NCBI RefSeq assembly: GCF_005233835.1
Contig: NZ_SZQA01000026.1
Coordinates: forward strand, 1 to 64,000
DNA: 64,000 bases
Source: Herbidospora galbida
Lineage (GTDB): Bacteria; Actinomycetota; Actinomycetes; Streptosporangiales; Streptosporangiaceae
Direction: 5' to 3'
The notes under the pieces are model-generated. The model was given only the letters and a program-made list of their open reading frames with translations, was not told the DNA's origin and searched no databases. How positions within the stretch are numbered: position 1 is the first letter of the stretch; each line of letters begins with the position of its first letter. Positions 16,063-24,979 of this stretch are shown here, piece by piece. Made by a program: the position numbers and the translations under genes.

Positions 16063-16433
16063 GCTCGGCCTCAGTCGAGGCTGGCGCGGACGTAGTCCGC
16101 TCGAGTCGGGGCGCTCATCTCATGCCTCGCCGGCGGAGCTGCCGTCAACCACCCCGATCGAGCGGGTCCAGGATCACCGGCTCGCCTTGGTCGCCGATGC
16201 AGGCTCTCGGGTGACGCTTAGGCTTGCCGGGTGAGCCATGAAGATCAGAGCGCGATCGAATCGGCAGATACTTCGGCCCTGGTCTTCCGCAGAGGACTCC
16301 TAGCTGGCGGCTGGCGAGCAAATGTCCAGGCTTGCCGCTGACGTCCGCGCCTTCTTGAACCGGCGGCCGTAGGAGCCTGCATGCCCGGGGGCCGATGTGC
16401 CCCGATGATGATCTGGCCGGCTCAGAGAATTAA
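16063..16433. other. Chromosomal stretch downstream of ancestral rnpB, no gene seen
   Basis: About 370 bp with no supportable gene; short ORFs here have neither ribosome sites nor family features. Before integration this segment lay directly 3' of rnpB. Read on the minus strand, the copy of the RNase P 3' end at 16465-16434 runs straight into TTTTAATT (16433-16427), so the P1 stem plus T-run could have been the native transcription end. Confidence 0.5.
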
Positions 16434-16465
16434 AAGGCGGACGAGTCGGCCTATAGGCCGGGTTC
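16434..16465. repeat. attL: 32-bp repeat, copy of rnpB 3' end
   Basis: Identical over all 32 bases to 36405-36436. The centre is a 14-bp palindrome CGGCCTATAGGCCG (16447-16460), a fitting crossover site for a tyrosine recombinase. Identity stops at both sides (preceding A versus C, following A versus T). This is the chromosomal-junction copy left downstream when the element entered rnpB. Confidence 0.88.
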
Positions 16466-16979
16466 ATATTCGGTATGGGCACTGCCTGCGACTACGCCGG
16501 CGGGACGGCTCGCTACCTGCGAGAACGATTCCACCTGTTCTCATCGCTTGCCAGCGCTTTCCGGCGCCATGTGCCCTAAAAGTGCCCGAGAGCCAGAGCA
16601 ACCACAAGCCCACCGCCGCCGACCACTTGGCCATGCGAGGGGCATTCGACCCTGTCAGACGACCCGGGCACGGATGCCTTCGACTACGAGAGCGCCCGAT
16701 AACGAACCAGATCCCGATCAAGCCAACAACCTCTGACAGGCCCAAATCCTGACCGCAGCAACCGTGTCGTCGCTGCGTCGGCTTTTGCAGCTCCATGTTT
16801 CCGCAGGTCATCCAGTGTGAGAGCAGCAAGAATGCTCTGAGTTAGATCAAGGGACGAGGGAAACCCCACCACTCGATCGGGCCCAGAACCTCATCGGCAG
16901 AGTAACCCCCGCCCAATCTCATGCGATACATCCTCGGTGCGCCGCTTCAGCCTGACGCGCACCTTTAGGTCAACGCGCC
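16466..16979. other. Left end of element: putative integrase arm sites, no gene
   Basis: No supportable gene in 514 bp. GTGCCC boxes in direct orientation lie at 16571-16576 and 16582-16587, 11 bp apart, with an inverted GGGCAC at 16477-16482. The right end has the same set (36334, 36345 and inverted 36376). The matched spacing suggests arm-type binding sites for the integrase or excisionase. Confidence 0.5.
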
Positions 16980-17312
16980 ATGTGGAGCATAGTGACGAAT
17001 AACATGAAGGACATCGCCCTCATCGGCACTATCATAATCGCCCTCTTGGGCGGGTACTACTTAAAATCGAATCACCGAGAGGAGATCGAATGCATGAAGG
17101 CCCGAATGGAATTCGAGAAAGCGGAGCTGGCCGCCTACTACAACAATGAGCTAGCCGGGCTTGGCCCAGCCTTACATCGCGACGCTTTGGAGCGGACCAA
17201 ATATGCCGCAGAAGCATCGATGAGATCGATGGCAAACGCAGTTCTTTTCCACGAGGACTGCTTCAGCACGACAGAGATAGGCAGGGCCCAAAAGCTTTCT
17301 GATAACCCATAG
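16980..17312 (+). CDS. Small membrane-anchored cargo protein
   Basis: A 110-residue protein not recognised. A hydrophobic helix at about residues 12-28 (IALIGTIIIALLGGYYL) is followed by a charged, helical and probably coiled-coil region (REEIECMKARMEFEKAELAAYYNNEL) and a soluble tail with two cysteines. Codon use is far more AT-tolerant than the host (many AAT, ATA, GAA), showing foreign origin. It is 87 bp ahead of another membrane gene, so the two may act together. A second Met at residue 9 is an alternative start. Confidence 0.5.
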   Translation: MWSIVTNNMKDIALIGTIIIALLGGYYLKSNHREEIECMKARMEFEKAELAAYYNNELAGLGPALHRDALERTKYAAEASMRSMANAVLFHEDCFSTTEIGRAQKLSDNP

Positions 17313-17399
17313 AAGTTCGATAGCTAGAAACTAGCAATGAAAGGCTAACAATTCAACATTGTAGATGATTTCGAAAGCTACTGACAGGGGCCCGCAGAA

Positions 17400-17912
17400 T
17401 TGGGAAATCAGGCTATCGGCTACTTTGAGGCGTGGGTCGCATGGGCTAGCGGCACCGACATCCGCCATCGATTACTCTGGGGATTAGCAATCTACTGGTG
17501 GGCTCGGGCTTCTAAGGTTGCCGCACTCATTGCAGGTCTCGTGATTGTTATGGACATCATTGGAGAACGAAGGCTCAAAAAATATCTCGAAAACAAGAAA
17601 GACAGAAGAGCCAATAGGACCGCCAGGGTGGCGACATATATTACGCTCGCAAGCTCGGGATATGTGGCGGCCGTACTAATCTCACCTCAAGAGGCCAGCA
17701 TATTTACGTTTACATGGCCAAGTTGGCAGATTCTTCTGGGTACAGCAATCGCCGAGCTAGCAGTCGGCATAGGACTATTCACGCTCGGCGCACATCGCAT
17801 AGTGTCCACCTTCCTTTGGCTCTATAATCACGAGAATATAAAACGCGCCGCACTCGCCCTCAGCGCACTACTTCTCCTTTTAGCATTTCATTTTGACTTT
17901 CTTGCCTCGTGA
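17400..17912 (+). CDS. Four-helix membrane cargo protein, unknown
   Basis: A 170-residue hydrophobic protein with helices at about 23-52, 73-96, 103-130 and 147-168, separated by a basic cytoplasmic loop (GERRLKKYLENKKDRRANRTARV). Start is a TTG placed about ten bases after an AGGGG site. No family recognised. Foreign codon use like its upstream neighbour. Small multi-helix proteins beside a second TM protein in element cargo are often membrane-acting effectors or immunity partners, but nothing here proves that. Confidence 0.5.
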   Translation: MGNQAIGYFEAWVAWASGTDIRHRLLWGLAIYWWARASKVAALIAGLVIVMDIIGERRLKKYLENKKDRRANRTARVATYITLASSGYVAAVLISPQEASIFTFTWPSWQILLGTAIAELAVGIGLFTLGAHRIVSTFLWLYNHENIKRAALALSALLLLLAFHFDFLAS

Positions 17913-17925
17913 ACCCGGGTTGCAG

Positions 17926-18588
17926 TCAAGAAGGCTCTTGGCGCTCAATTGTCTGAGCAAGTGGCAGTCCATCAGTTATCAAGAATTCAACACGGTATTT
18001 CGCTCCAAACGAGTCCTTGACAACAACATCCCAGCTCTCCGACGAAATATTATACGACTCCGAAACCAACTCAAGACTGTCGCTCTCATCTGGGAAGTCG
18101 ATGTTCGCCGATGCATATGTGTTTCGCAGCAATTTGCTATATCTACTCCAGATCATCCACCGAGCAAAACTAATAGCTTCATCTCGGTCCATTTCGCGGA
18201 AGTTACCGAAATCATCGGCAAAATTCCGAGCACTTTCCCCGGCTCGTTGAAATCTGGCTTGCAGGGAAGCAAACAATTTCAGCGTCGTTGCGGCAATGAG
18301 TCCATCAACAGTGGACTGAGCCAAGAATATCGAGATCTCATAGAACGGGCCCCCGTCAGCACCCCAAGAGTACCGCCCTTCATGTGCATCGATGAAATGA
18401 GCAGGCACCCGCTCGATGTCCTCTAAGAACAACCGCTCTAAGTCTTCTCGGATCGTCCGCGCTTCCGATCGCGGGAGTGCAATCGTGGTCAACCATATTT
18501 TTGTGCTCCCGAGAGAATCTCCTTTTCCTTCGGCCACCGTGACCGTGACCCGCGTCATTTCGTTTGCTCGATCGAAAAGCGAACTCAT
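17926..18588 (-). CDS. Hypothetical cargo protein, 220 residues
   Basis: A soluble, mostly helical protein that I cannot assign. The ATG at 18588 is preceded by GGAGG six bases upstream, a strong ribosome site, so this start is firm. Notable segments are 'RVTVTVAEGKGDSLGSTKIWLTTIALPRSEARTIREDLERLF' (beta-alpha start) and 'GGPFYEISIFLAQSTVDGLIAATTLKLFASLQARF'. It converges on the membrane gene with a 13-bp gap. Base composition is low-GC like the rest of the left cargo. Function unknown. Confidence 0.6.
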   Translation of the reverse strand: MSSLFDRANEMTRVTVTVAEGKGDSLGSTKIWLTTIALPRSEARTIREDLERLFLEDIERVPAHFIDAHEGRYSWGADGGPFYEISIFLAQSTVDGLIAATTLKLFASLQARFQRAGESARNFADDFGNFREMDRDEAISFARWMIWSRYSKLLRNTYASANIDFPDESDSLELVSESYNISSESWDVVVKDSFGAKYRVEFLITDGLPLAQTIERQEPS

Positions 18589-19173
18589 TTCGCACCTCCA
18601 TGTCATTGCAGCATACGGACTTGGACCCTACATCAGCGCGGACATTCGATCACCTCGTACGCCGTCGTCCCACCCCGGAGGGGCAGCGGGCCGGAGCCGG
18701 AGGGGCAAGCCCGGCTTTACGTGTACCTGTTCCCGGTGACATTCCTCATCCGCTGGTTGCCCTGCGTGCAGAGCCGGGCTTGAGCCGGAGTCTCCGGTCT
18801 GCTGGGCTTGCCTGGGACGACGGTGTGCGAGGTGATCCCCCGCCACCGCTTAAGAACCCGTCACGTCTTGCACCCACGATCACCTCGGGGCCGGAATCCC
18901 CGCCGGAGGCAAAACCCCTGATCTCCTGCGATCGGCAATGTCATTGCTCCGCCGAGGTCCGGTTCTCATCCGGCTACATGGTTGAACCGCTGTTCCGAGT
19001 CGGGCGCGGGGAGGTGGCGCGGCCGGGACCGGCCCGAAGAGGCCGCACGCCCGGCCGTGCCAGGCCGTACCGCGCCGCCGGCGCCCGCAGGGCGGCGGCT
19101 TGAACCCGTAAAGAAGGTTGTAACCGGCACTCGTACGTGAGGCTTCTTGCAGCGCACAGACAGCAATCCGTGC
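18589..19173. other. GC-rich island with nested inverted repeats, no gene
   Basis: A 585-bp gap whose composition jumps back to very GC-rich between AT-richer cargo genes. A 25-bp inverted repeat with two mismatches (18648-18672 and 18813-18837) encloses a second stem GGCAAGCCC/GGGCTTGCC (18704-18712 and 18804-18812), a CCCC-GGA-GGGG hairpin (18673-18683) and an alternative pairing AAGCCCGGCT/AGCCGGGCTT (18707-18716 and 18772-18781). It could be a structured RNA, a palindromic non-autonomous insertion, or a regulatory site. The part from 18880 to 19110 is also unusually GC-rich with smaller palindromes. ORFs across it look random. Confidence 0.5.
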
Positions 19174-22100
19174 CTACCGAGTCCTCTCAGCGATAAGGTC
19201 CCGAAGATCAATGCCGTAGTCCCTGACAAGCAGGCTGATCACTATTCGGGAGGTTGTCACCGCAGTGAGATCTCCTGCCAAGCCAACGCGCACGATTTGG
19301 CGAACGCTGTCGATATGTCGGACTATCCGCCACGGTTTTGGGCTTACACGGAGCCATCGGTCTAAGATTGCCAAACTAACTTGAGTGTGCTCAGAGGCTA
19401 TTTCTGCAAGCTTGGAAAATACGGAGCCGTCAACCTCAATACGACCAGCTAAAGTGAGTGTCACGAGGACTTGTTTTGATGACCATGATGCGTCAAAACA
19501 ACCACTGGCGAACCAGCGGCCAAATTCAGCCAATTCACCCGCGTCACTACCGTTTCGAGCGGCCTCTACCCGGAACTCCCACAATCTAGTGAGGCGCTCA
19601 ATTAGGGCAGGGTCAGAATAATCCAGTTCCTTTAACCCGAAGCCAACTGACCGGAGAAGATCCTTTGCGACTTCCTTCGATGCATGCAGATAAAATCGGC
19701 GCAAAAGCGAGTTGTGGCTCTCTAGGTCTATTTGACCATTCCACAGACGATTGATTAGATGACTTCCAAGTGCCTCAACACGGAATTCCGCCACCCTATC
19801 TTGATCTTCCGACTCCATCCGATCAACCATGGCGCTATAGACGTCAGTTAGCAGATCCCAGGTTTCGGAATTCAAATTCCCTCGAAGTAAATAGCCATCC
19901 CAAGCCGCCTCTAGTAAATGCGACTGATCTAAATCGAGCGGGAAGATTCTTGACGCATTCCGCCGCGTCCATTCACGGTCCATCAACACCAGGCGAGCAA
20001 ATTCTTCACCGTAAACAGAACGCACTGCTCGGGATGGCTCGTAGCTCGAATCGAGATGGCGGTCCAAGAGTATAAGCAAGTACTCGATCACCGAGTCAGG
20101 CGATCGTTGCCGAAGTCGCAGCCCGTAGGAAACAGCAGAACGCAACCCCTGAGGCCGTATTGTACTCTCGGCGAGCGCTAAGAATACACTTCTCTCTTCT
20201 AGCGCTTGGCCAGCTTCATCTTCGAGCGTAGGCGTGGGGTCCTGACAACAAGATTCGATGATTGACCAAATCTTAAGGTCGAGGTCAGAGGAATTTGAGC
20301 CGGACTGTCGAGTAAGTCCAACGGCCAGGAGTTGGATCATTTCAAGGCGAAGGCCGCGCCATTCTCCGCCGACGCTGGAATCCGCTTCACCAACCAGCGC
20401 GGATTCCGCTTCCCGATTAATCCACGCCAGGAGCTCCAGAATTCCGGCCCAGTCAAGGTGAACATTGGTTTGCGCGGCTTGCCATAGCCCATTCAACACA
20501 GCGCTGACATAGATAGCAGGAAGCCCAATGAATGCGCTGGCTTCATTCGACCATCGCGCAGGCTCACGCTGCACGACTGAACTAAGCGCTCCACGCAACG
20601 ATGCTGAACTCACGGCCGGCCAGCGATCATTTGATGGCTGCCAGGTCCGTAAAAGTTCAATCAGATCATCGGTAGGCATAGTCGCTAGCTCGCCCGGCCT
20701 GATTGCCTCCTCGATTTGCCCGGACCATACAGCAAAAGACTGAGGGGCGGGTAAGGTTGGATCAGGCGCTTCTCCATATTCAGCGACTAAAGCCTGATAA
20801 CGTGCGTCACGATCCGGCGGCAAAGCGCTTCGGATAGCACCGAGTCGATCCCGCTTCCACCGTGCCACACGTTCCGGCGCGAGCGGCTCAGCTATTCGCG
20901 AATTCGCGGTCGGCGAGAGCGCTCCGATTCGAGCGGCCTGAGGCTGAGGACCCTCATCAATAAGATTGATTAGTCGACGTAGACTGTACGGATTGAGACA
21001 AGAAGCTCCATGATGGGCAAGCAACAGGTACTCGTGGTCCAGATGCGAGTCCTGAATAATCTCCCTATTCACTAGATGAGAATTTACGAGATCGCATGCT
21101 TTATTCACATATTGTGAAAGCACATAGAGAGCTAGACGACGAAATATGGGCCACGAGTGCGACTCCAGCTCACCAACGACCTCGGAAATCTTATCTTGAT
21201 CCGAATCAATGATGGCCTGCGCACTATCGCGTACAACATCTACAAGCATATGCCTTAGGTCGGACTCGTGGGCCACTTGGCGACCTGCAATATTCGGCCG
21301 CCAAATCATTGACCCATCATAACTTTGTTCTTCACCGCGCTCCTCCATTTCACGGCTGATCACTTTGGCGAGTTGTACCGACAACTCTGCGAGCACATCC
21401 ACCCCTACTTTGTCTACAAGAAGAGGCACATATTGCTGCAATACTAACCCATATTCGTATGCGTCAACGCTACTTGTGGGACCATAACGGTTCGGTAATT
21501 GTGCTAGTAAAACTCTGGCCAGCGTCATAGCAGCATCGACCTCACCACCTTGACACAAGGCCGCCATCAGTGCGCCGACCTCATCGGGAAACCACATTCC
21601 GAATCTACTCTGGATTCCTTGAACGATGGTCGGCACGAGTCGAGCGCCTAGCTCTGGTGACACCGCACCACCAACCATGACAATGTCGCGATGCACTCGG
21701 CTATTGTCGGTAGCGGGCATCAATAGCACCGTCTCGACCGCTGCTTTCGGAGCCGCTGATGCGATTCTGGCCAGATATTCTGATTCCGCCCAGCTAGGCA
21801 TCTGTACCGTACCAGCGTTGTCATCCACTTCTGGAGAAGGTGGTGAACTGAAATAGCCGACTTGACGCAACGGCAGGAGCCAAGTTGCAGAAGCCCGCGA
21901 GAAGAAGTATCCAGAGACCACCTGTGTATGCGGGAAGCTCTGCTTCAAGGTATTGGCATCAGCTTTAGTCGGAGTAGATATTTTCAGGAGAAGATCGAGA
22001 CGCTCGAAGACCTGAAAGTATCTCGACTCAAACTGCTCCATGATCGCATCGAGCACTTGCTCAAATCGATCGATAAGCCCTAAGAAATCTTCATCTACGG

Positions 22101-22503
22101 GGCGAGGGGGATCTAATGCCAATCGATGAGCCCGGCCAGCCAAATTATCTGGACTATCCTGCCCCGCCATCCCCAGCCAAAAGACCGCTACTGCATCCTC
22201 ATGCGATATGCCTAGGTCGTCCAGAACCGCACGGATCTTTGCCCGGTGACGGTCTTCCTTGACTCCCTCCGCTGCATCTGCAGGCTCCAGTACCGACTGA
22301 ACGGCGCTAGCCAACTCACGGAACGCGTGCGCGACCAGATGTGTCACTGTACGCCGACGTGGATTTTCCGCCATCAACTCACAGGCATCACGGAAGAACG
22401 CAGCCGGGCCAGGACCTACCTGTGTCAGCAGCCAGCGAGCAATCCTCTCCTGACGAGGAGATAGGGGCAGATCTCTGCTAGAGGATGGCGATGAACTCAA
22501 CAA
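19174..22503 (-). CDS. Large helical-repeat protein, candidate defence cargo
   Basis: A 1,109-residue soluble protein, almost entirely alpha-helical in appearance, without signal peptide, membrane helix, P-loop or nuclease motif that I can see. The N-terminal part (1-230) begins 'LSPRQERIARWLLTQVGPGPAAFFRDACELM' and includes 'FFSRASATWLLPLRQVGYF', followed by HEAT-like solenoid segments to the end, e.g. 'VVRDSAQAIIDSDQDKISEVVGELESHSWPIFRRLALYVLSQYV'. The C-terminal half has 'RAVRSVYGEEFARLVLMDREW...RIFPLD' and 'AAWDGYLL', a pattern I associate with large proteins of phage-defence loci, but I cannot name the family. TTG start after GGAGAG. Foreign codon use. Sensor or scaffold role is inference. 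Confidence 0.7.
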   Translation of the reverse strand: MLSSSPSSSRDLPLSPRQERIARWLLTQVGPGPAAFFRDACELMAENPRRRTVTHLVAHAFRELASAVQSVLEPADAAEGVKEDRHRAKIRAVLDDLGISHEDAVAVFWLGMAGQDSPDNLAGRAHRLALDPPRPVDEDFLGLIDRFEQVLDAIMEQFESRYFQVFERLDLLLKISTPTKADANTLKQSFPHTQVVSGYFFSRASATWLLPLRQVGYFSSPPSPEVDDNAGTVQMPSWAESEYLARIASAAPKAAVETVLLMPATDNSRVHRDIVMVGGAVSPELGARLVPTIVQGIQSRFGMWFPDEVGALMAALCQGGEVDAAMTLARVLLAQLPNRYGPTSSVDAYEYGLVLQQYVPLLVDKVGVDVLAELSVQLAKVISREMEERGEEQSYDGSMIWRPNIAGRQVAHESDLRHMLVDVVRDSAQAIIDSDQDKISEVVGELESHSWPIFRRLALYVLSQYVNKACDLVNSHLVNREIIQDSHLDHEYLLLAHHGASCLNPYSLRRLINLIDEGPQPQAARIGALSPTANSRIAEPLAPERVARWKRDRLGAIRSALPPDRDARYQALVAEYGEAPDPTLPAPQSFAVWSGQIEEAIRPGELATMPTDDLIELLRTWQPSNDRWPAVSSASLRGALSSVVQREPARWSNEASAFIGLPAIYVSAVLNGLWQAAQTNVHLDWAGILELLAWINREAESALVGEADSSVGGEWRGLRLEMIQLLAVGLTRQSGSNSSDLDLKIWSIIESCCQDPTPTLEDEAGQALEERSVFLALAESTIRPQGLRSAVSYGLRLRQRSPDSVIEYLLILLDRHLDSSYEPSRAVRSVYGEEFARLVLMDREWTRRNASRIFPLDLDQSHLLEAAWDGYLLRGNLNSETWDLLTDVYSAMVDRMESEDQDRVAEFRVEALGSHLINRLWNGQIDLESHNSLLRRFYLHASKEVAKDLLRSVGFGLKELDYSDPALIERLTRLWEFRVEAARNGSDAGELAEFGRWFASGCFDASWSSKQVLVTLTLAGRIEVDGSVFSKLAEIASEHTQVSLAILDRWLRVSPKPWRIVRHIDSVRQIVRVGLAGDLTAVTTSRIVISLLVRDYGIDLRDLIAERTR

Positions 22504-22608
22504 CGTGATCAGCTCTCCGCTCGGCGACCAAGACTAGGCCGAGCCTGCCACATGCAAGTGCATCTTTACGGGTATAAGCGCTCTTTTCGCGTACCCGGTT
22601 CCCTCGTG

Positions 22609-22872
22609 CTAATACGCGAGGCCGGCAAGCAACGATACCCACAGCTCGTGCCCTGCGCCGGTCGACATCCGAGGCGTCTCGCACGTCACCCCACGGCGCC
22701 GACGACGGATGAACGTCTGCCCTCCGGCCGCGCACAGCTCATAGACAGTCGGCTGGCACTCACACGTCCAAGCAAGCGACCGAACCCGCCCCATAGTCTC
22801 CGTCCGCCACCACGTCAGTTTGACGTGCTTGTCCTGCGCCGGCGCAGGATGCGGACTCAGGCACGAGTTCAT
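22609..22872 (-). CDS. Small conserved AICE-associated protein
   Basis: An 87-residue protein starting at an ATG that overlaps the stop of the upstream ATPase (ATGA). The core 'VKLTWWRTETMGRVRSLAWTCECQPTVYELCAAGGQTFIRR' with three cysteines in a CxC...C pattern resembles short proteins often found next to anti-sigma-type ATPases in actinomycete integrative elements. Function unknown; coupling to the ATPase suggests a joint regulatory role. Base composition returns to host-like GC here, marking the left edge of the AICE core. Confidence 0.62.
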   Translation of the reverse strand: MNSCLSPHPAPAQDKHVKLTWWRTETMGRVRSLAWTCECQPTVYELCAAGGQTFIRRRRRGVTCETPRMSTGAGHELWVSLLAGLAY

Positions 22873-23279
22873 GCGCACGGAAGCGGCGAACCCATCGCCA
22901 CCGTCGCCCACACGGTCCGACTCCGCTCGTCTCCATGTACGCCCCACGCCTGCGCCAGGTGGTCGACGAGATCGAGGCCACGCCCGCACTCCTGGCGATC
23001 GTCAGGCTTGCGCACCTCGGGGCGCCCCGCTCCCCCTTCATCGAGCACGCCAAGCCACACCCGCGACGCCTCCACACGGACCGTGACCATGAACCGGCCC
23101 CCGGGCTCGCCGCTGCCCGTGTGCCGGATGGCGTTCGTCGCCAACTCCGAGACGATCAACTGGGCAGTCTCGACCTCGGCCCGTGGGGGTAGATGCTCCG
23201 CCACGAACCGGCGGGCTTCGCTGACCTGTCTGGTGATTCCGGGAAAGGTGCGGCGCCACTCAAAGGGGTGGGCGTTCAT
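22869..23279 (-). CDS. Anti-sigma-factor-type ATP-binding protein (HATPase_c_2)
   Basis: A 136-residue GHKL ATPase of the RsbW/SpoIIAB class. The N-box 'AQLIVSELATNAIRHTGSG', the D-box 'GVLDEGG' and the G-box 'ECGRGLDLVDHLAQAWGV' are in order. Such proteins bind sigma factors or phosphorylate anti-sigma antagonists; many stand-alone copies occur in actinomycetes and in AICE regulatory regions. Met at 23279 is preferred (GAGG nine bases upstream). Divergent from the monooxygenase/XRE operon across a 188-bp region full of AGTACT motifs, so probably controlled by that regulator. Confidence 0.88.
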   Translation of the reverse strand: MNAHPFEWRRTFPGITRQVSEARRFVAEHLPPRAEVETAQLIVSELATNAIRHTGSGEPGGRFMVTVRVEASRVWLGVLDEGGAGRPEVRKPDDRQECGRGLDLVDHLAQAWGVHGDERSRTVWATVAMGSPLPCA

Positions 23280-23329
23280 CTCGGCGCACCTCACGATCAT
23301 GCAGGTCACACACGGTCAGCTCGCGATCG

Positions 23330-23399
23330 GTACTTAAAGTACTGCTACAGTATTCCAAGTACAAGTCACTTCCAGTACTTGCCACGCACATTAAGTACT
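23330..23399. promoter_or_regulatory. AGTACT repeat array in divergent promoter region
   Basis: Perfect palindrome GTACTT-A-AAGTAC at 23330-23342, then AGTATT (23349), AAGTAC (23357-23362), AGTACTT (23374-23380) and AAGTACT (23393-23399). Copies of the same AGTACT word recur directly after the XRE gene (24980-25008). The array sits between the ATPase gene and the monooxygenase/XRE operon and is the likely binding region of the XRE regulator. Confidence 0.62.
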
Positions 23400-23467
23400 G
23401 ATCGCATGGGAAGCGGCGACTCCAACGGGCCACACGAACGGCCCCACACACGAAAGGAAGGGGTGTC

Positions 23468-23776
23468 ATGTTCGGCCTAGTAGTCCGGTTCACCTGCAAG
23501 GACGACACCACCGCAGAGGCGTTCGACCAGCTCATCGGCGAGACCATCGAGGGCATCAAGGCGCACGAGCCGGGCACGCTCGTCTACACCGTCCACAAGG
23601 TCGAGGGTGAGCCGCTGCTGCGGATCTTCTACGAGCTCTACCGCGACCGCGCCGCCTTCGACTTCCACGAGGAGCAGGAGCACACCAAGCGGTTCCTCGG
23701 CGCCCGGGACGACCTGCTCGCGGATGTCGAAGTCGACTGGCTCGACCTCCAGGTCGGCAAGGTCACGACCCCGTGA
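23468..23776 (+). CDS. Antibiotic biosynthesis monooxygenase-like protein
   Basis: A 102-residue ferredoxin-like alpha-beta protein of the ABM family: 'GLVVRFTCKDDTTAEAFDQLIGETIEGIKAHEPGTLVYTVHKV', then 'RIFYELYRDRAAFDFHEEQEHTKRFL'. Family members oxidise aromatic substrates or catabolise haem without cofactor, although many are of unknown use. The ATG has an AAGGAAGGGG ribosome site. Its TGA overlaps the GTG of the XRE regulator, so the two are coupled. Conserved beside such regulators in AICEs, which suggests a part in sensing rather than in metabolism; this is inference. Confidence 0.82.
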   Translation: MFGLVVRFTCKDDTTAEAFDQLIGETIEGIKAHEPGTLVYTVHKVEGEPLLRIFYELYRDRAAFDFHEEQEHTKRFLGARDDLLADVEVDWLDLQVGKVTTP

Positions 23777-24975
23777 GCGAGGAGTACCAGCGCGCCTTGG
23801 GCCGGCGGATCGCCCAGGAGCGCAAGCGGCGTGGTCTTTCCCAAGTGGAGCTGGCCAACCTCGTCGGCCGGTCGGTCGCCTGGGTCTCGCAGGTCGAGCG
23901 CGGCGTTCGCAAGATCGACCGTATGTCGGTGCTGGAGAAGGTCGCCGAGACCCTCGAAGTGCCCTTGTCCGAGTTGGCCGCTGAGGCGCCGATCGTCGCC
24001 GCCACCGCTGAGGAGATCCCCGGCTCGGCGAACCTGCGCCTCGTACTCTCCGGGGCGCACGCGTTGCGGGCGATGCTGCACGCGGCTCCCGTACCGCTGG
24101 CTGATGAGATCCGGCCGCAGGTCGAGCGGGCTTGGCATCTCACCCACGAAAGCCAGTACGTCGAGCTCGGAGACCTGCTGCGCAGCCTCATTCCGGTGTT
24201 GGAAGGGGCGGGCCGGTCGGCGCCCGAGGAACGGCGGCCGGAACTGTTCGAGATGCTCGCCGCGCTCTACCAAGCGTGCTCGGCGGCGCTGGCCAAGCTC
24301 GGCGAGCCCGAGGCGGCATGGATCGCCGCCGACCGCGCCATGGTCGCGGCCGAACGTGGCGGTGACCCGCTGATGGTGGCCGCCGGCGCTTTCCGGCTCG
24401 GCTTCGTGTTCCTCGGTGCCCGTCTCTTCGACCAGGCCGAGGAGACCGCGCGGACCGCCGCCGAGGCGTTGTGGTTCCTGGCCGACCAGGGCAAGCCCGA
24501 GGCTATGTCGTTGTGGGGCGGGCTCACGCTGCAACGTGCGGTCGCGGCGTCGCGGCTCAACCACGCCGACGCGGCTTACGACCATCTCGCCCGTGCCCGG
24601 GGCATCGCCGAGAAGCTCGGTGAAGGGCGCAACGACTACAACACGGAGTTCGGCCCGGCGAACGTCGCCCTCTATGAGGTCGCGGTGGCGGTCGAGCTGG
24701 GCGACGCCGGTCACGCTCTGCGGGTCGGTACGGCGGTCGACACGTCCTCGTTGTCGAGTGAACGCCGCGCCCGGCTGCACATCGACGTGGCCCGTGCGCA
24801 TGCCCAGCGCCGTCAGGTCGCCGAGGCGACGAACGCGCTTCTCGAAGCGGAGAGGATCACACCCGAGCAGCTTCGCAACCATCGCATGGCCCGGCAGCTC
24901 GTCTCCGATCTGCTCACCATGCAGGACCCGCCCACCTCTGACCTGCGAGAACTCGCAGAGCGGATCGGCGCGTAG
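23773..24975 (+). CDS. XRE-family regulator with TPR-like sensor domain
   Basis: A 400-residue regulator. The helix-turn-helix (about 8-65) reads 'LGRRIAQERKRRGLSQVELANLVGRSVAWVSQVERGVRKIDRMSVLEKVAETL'. The remaining 330 residues are tetratricopeptide-like helix pairs, e.g. 'AALYQACSAALAKLGEPEAAWIAADRAMVAAERGG', as in peptide- or ligand-controlled regulators of streptomycete plasmids and elements. GTG start overlaps the upstream stop (GTGA). Arrays of AGTACT motifs both before the operon and right after this gene suggest it represses its own promoter, the divergent ATPase and the transfer operon downstream. Confidence 0.88.
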   Translation: MSEEYQRALGRRIAQERKRRGLSQVELANLVGRSVAWVSQVERGVRKIDRMSVLEKVAETLEVPLSELAAEAPIVAATAEEIPGSANLRLVLSGAHALRAMLHAAPVPLADEIRPQVERAWHLTHESQYVELGDLLRSLIPVLEGAGRSAPEERRPELFEMLAALYQACSAALAKLGEPEAAWIAADRAMVAAERGGDPLMVAAGAFRLGFVFLGARLFDQAEETARTAAEALWFLADQGKPEAMSLWGGLTLQRAVAASRLNHADAAYDHLARARGIAEKLGEGRNDYNTEFGPANVALYEVAVAVELGDAGHALRVGTAVDTSSLSSERRARLHIDVARAHAQRRQVAEATNALLEAERITPEQLRNHRMARQLVSDLLTMQDPPTSDLRELAERIGA

Positions 24976-24979
24976 GAAA

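Noticed and set aside
16300-16482. 60-codon minus-strand ORF crossing attL
   Set aside because: Crosses the insertion junction, so it could not predate the element, and it has no ribosome site or family likeness.
18648-18837. Insertion sequence
   Set aside because: Terminal inverted repeats exist but there is no transposase and no visible target-site duplication.
18564-19103. 179-codon plus-strand ORF over the GC-rich island
   Set aside because: Composition changes with the DNA, it runs through large inverted repeats, and no protein-like pattern is seen.
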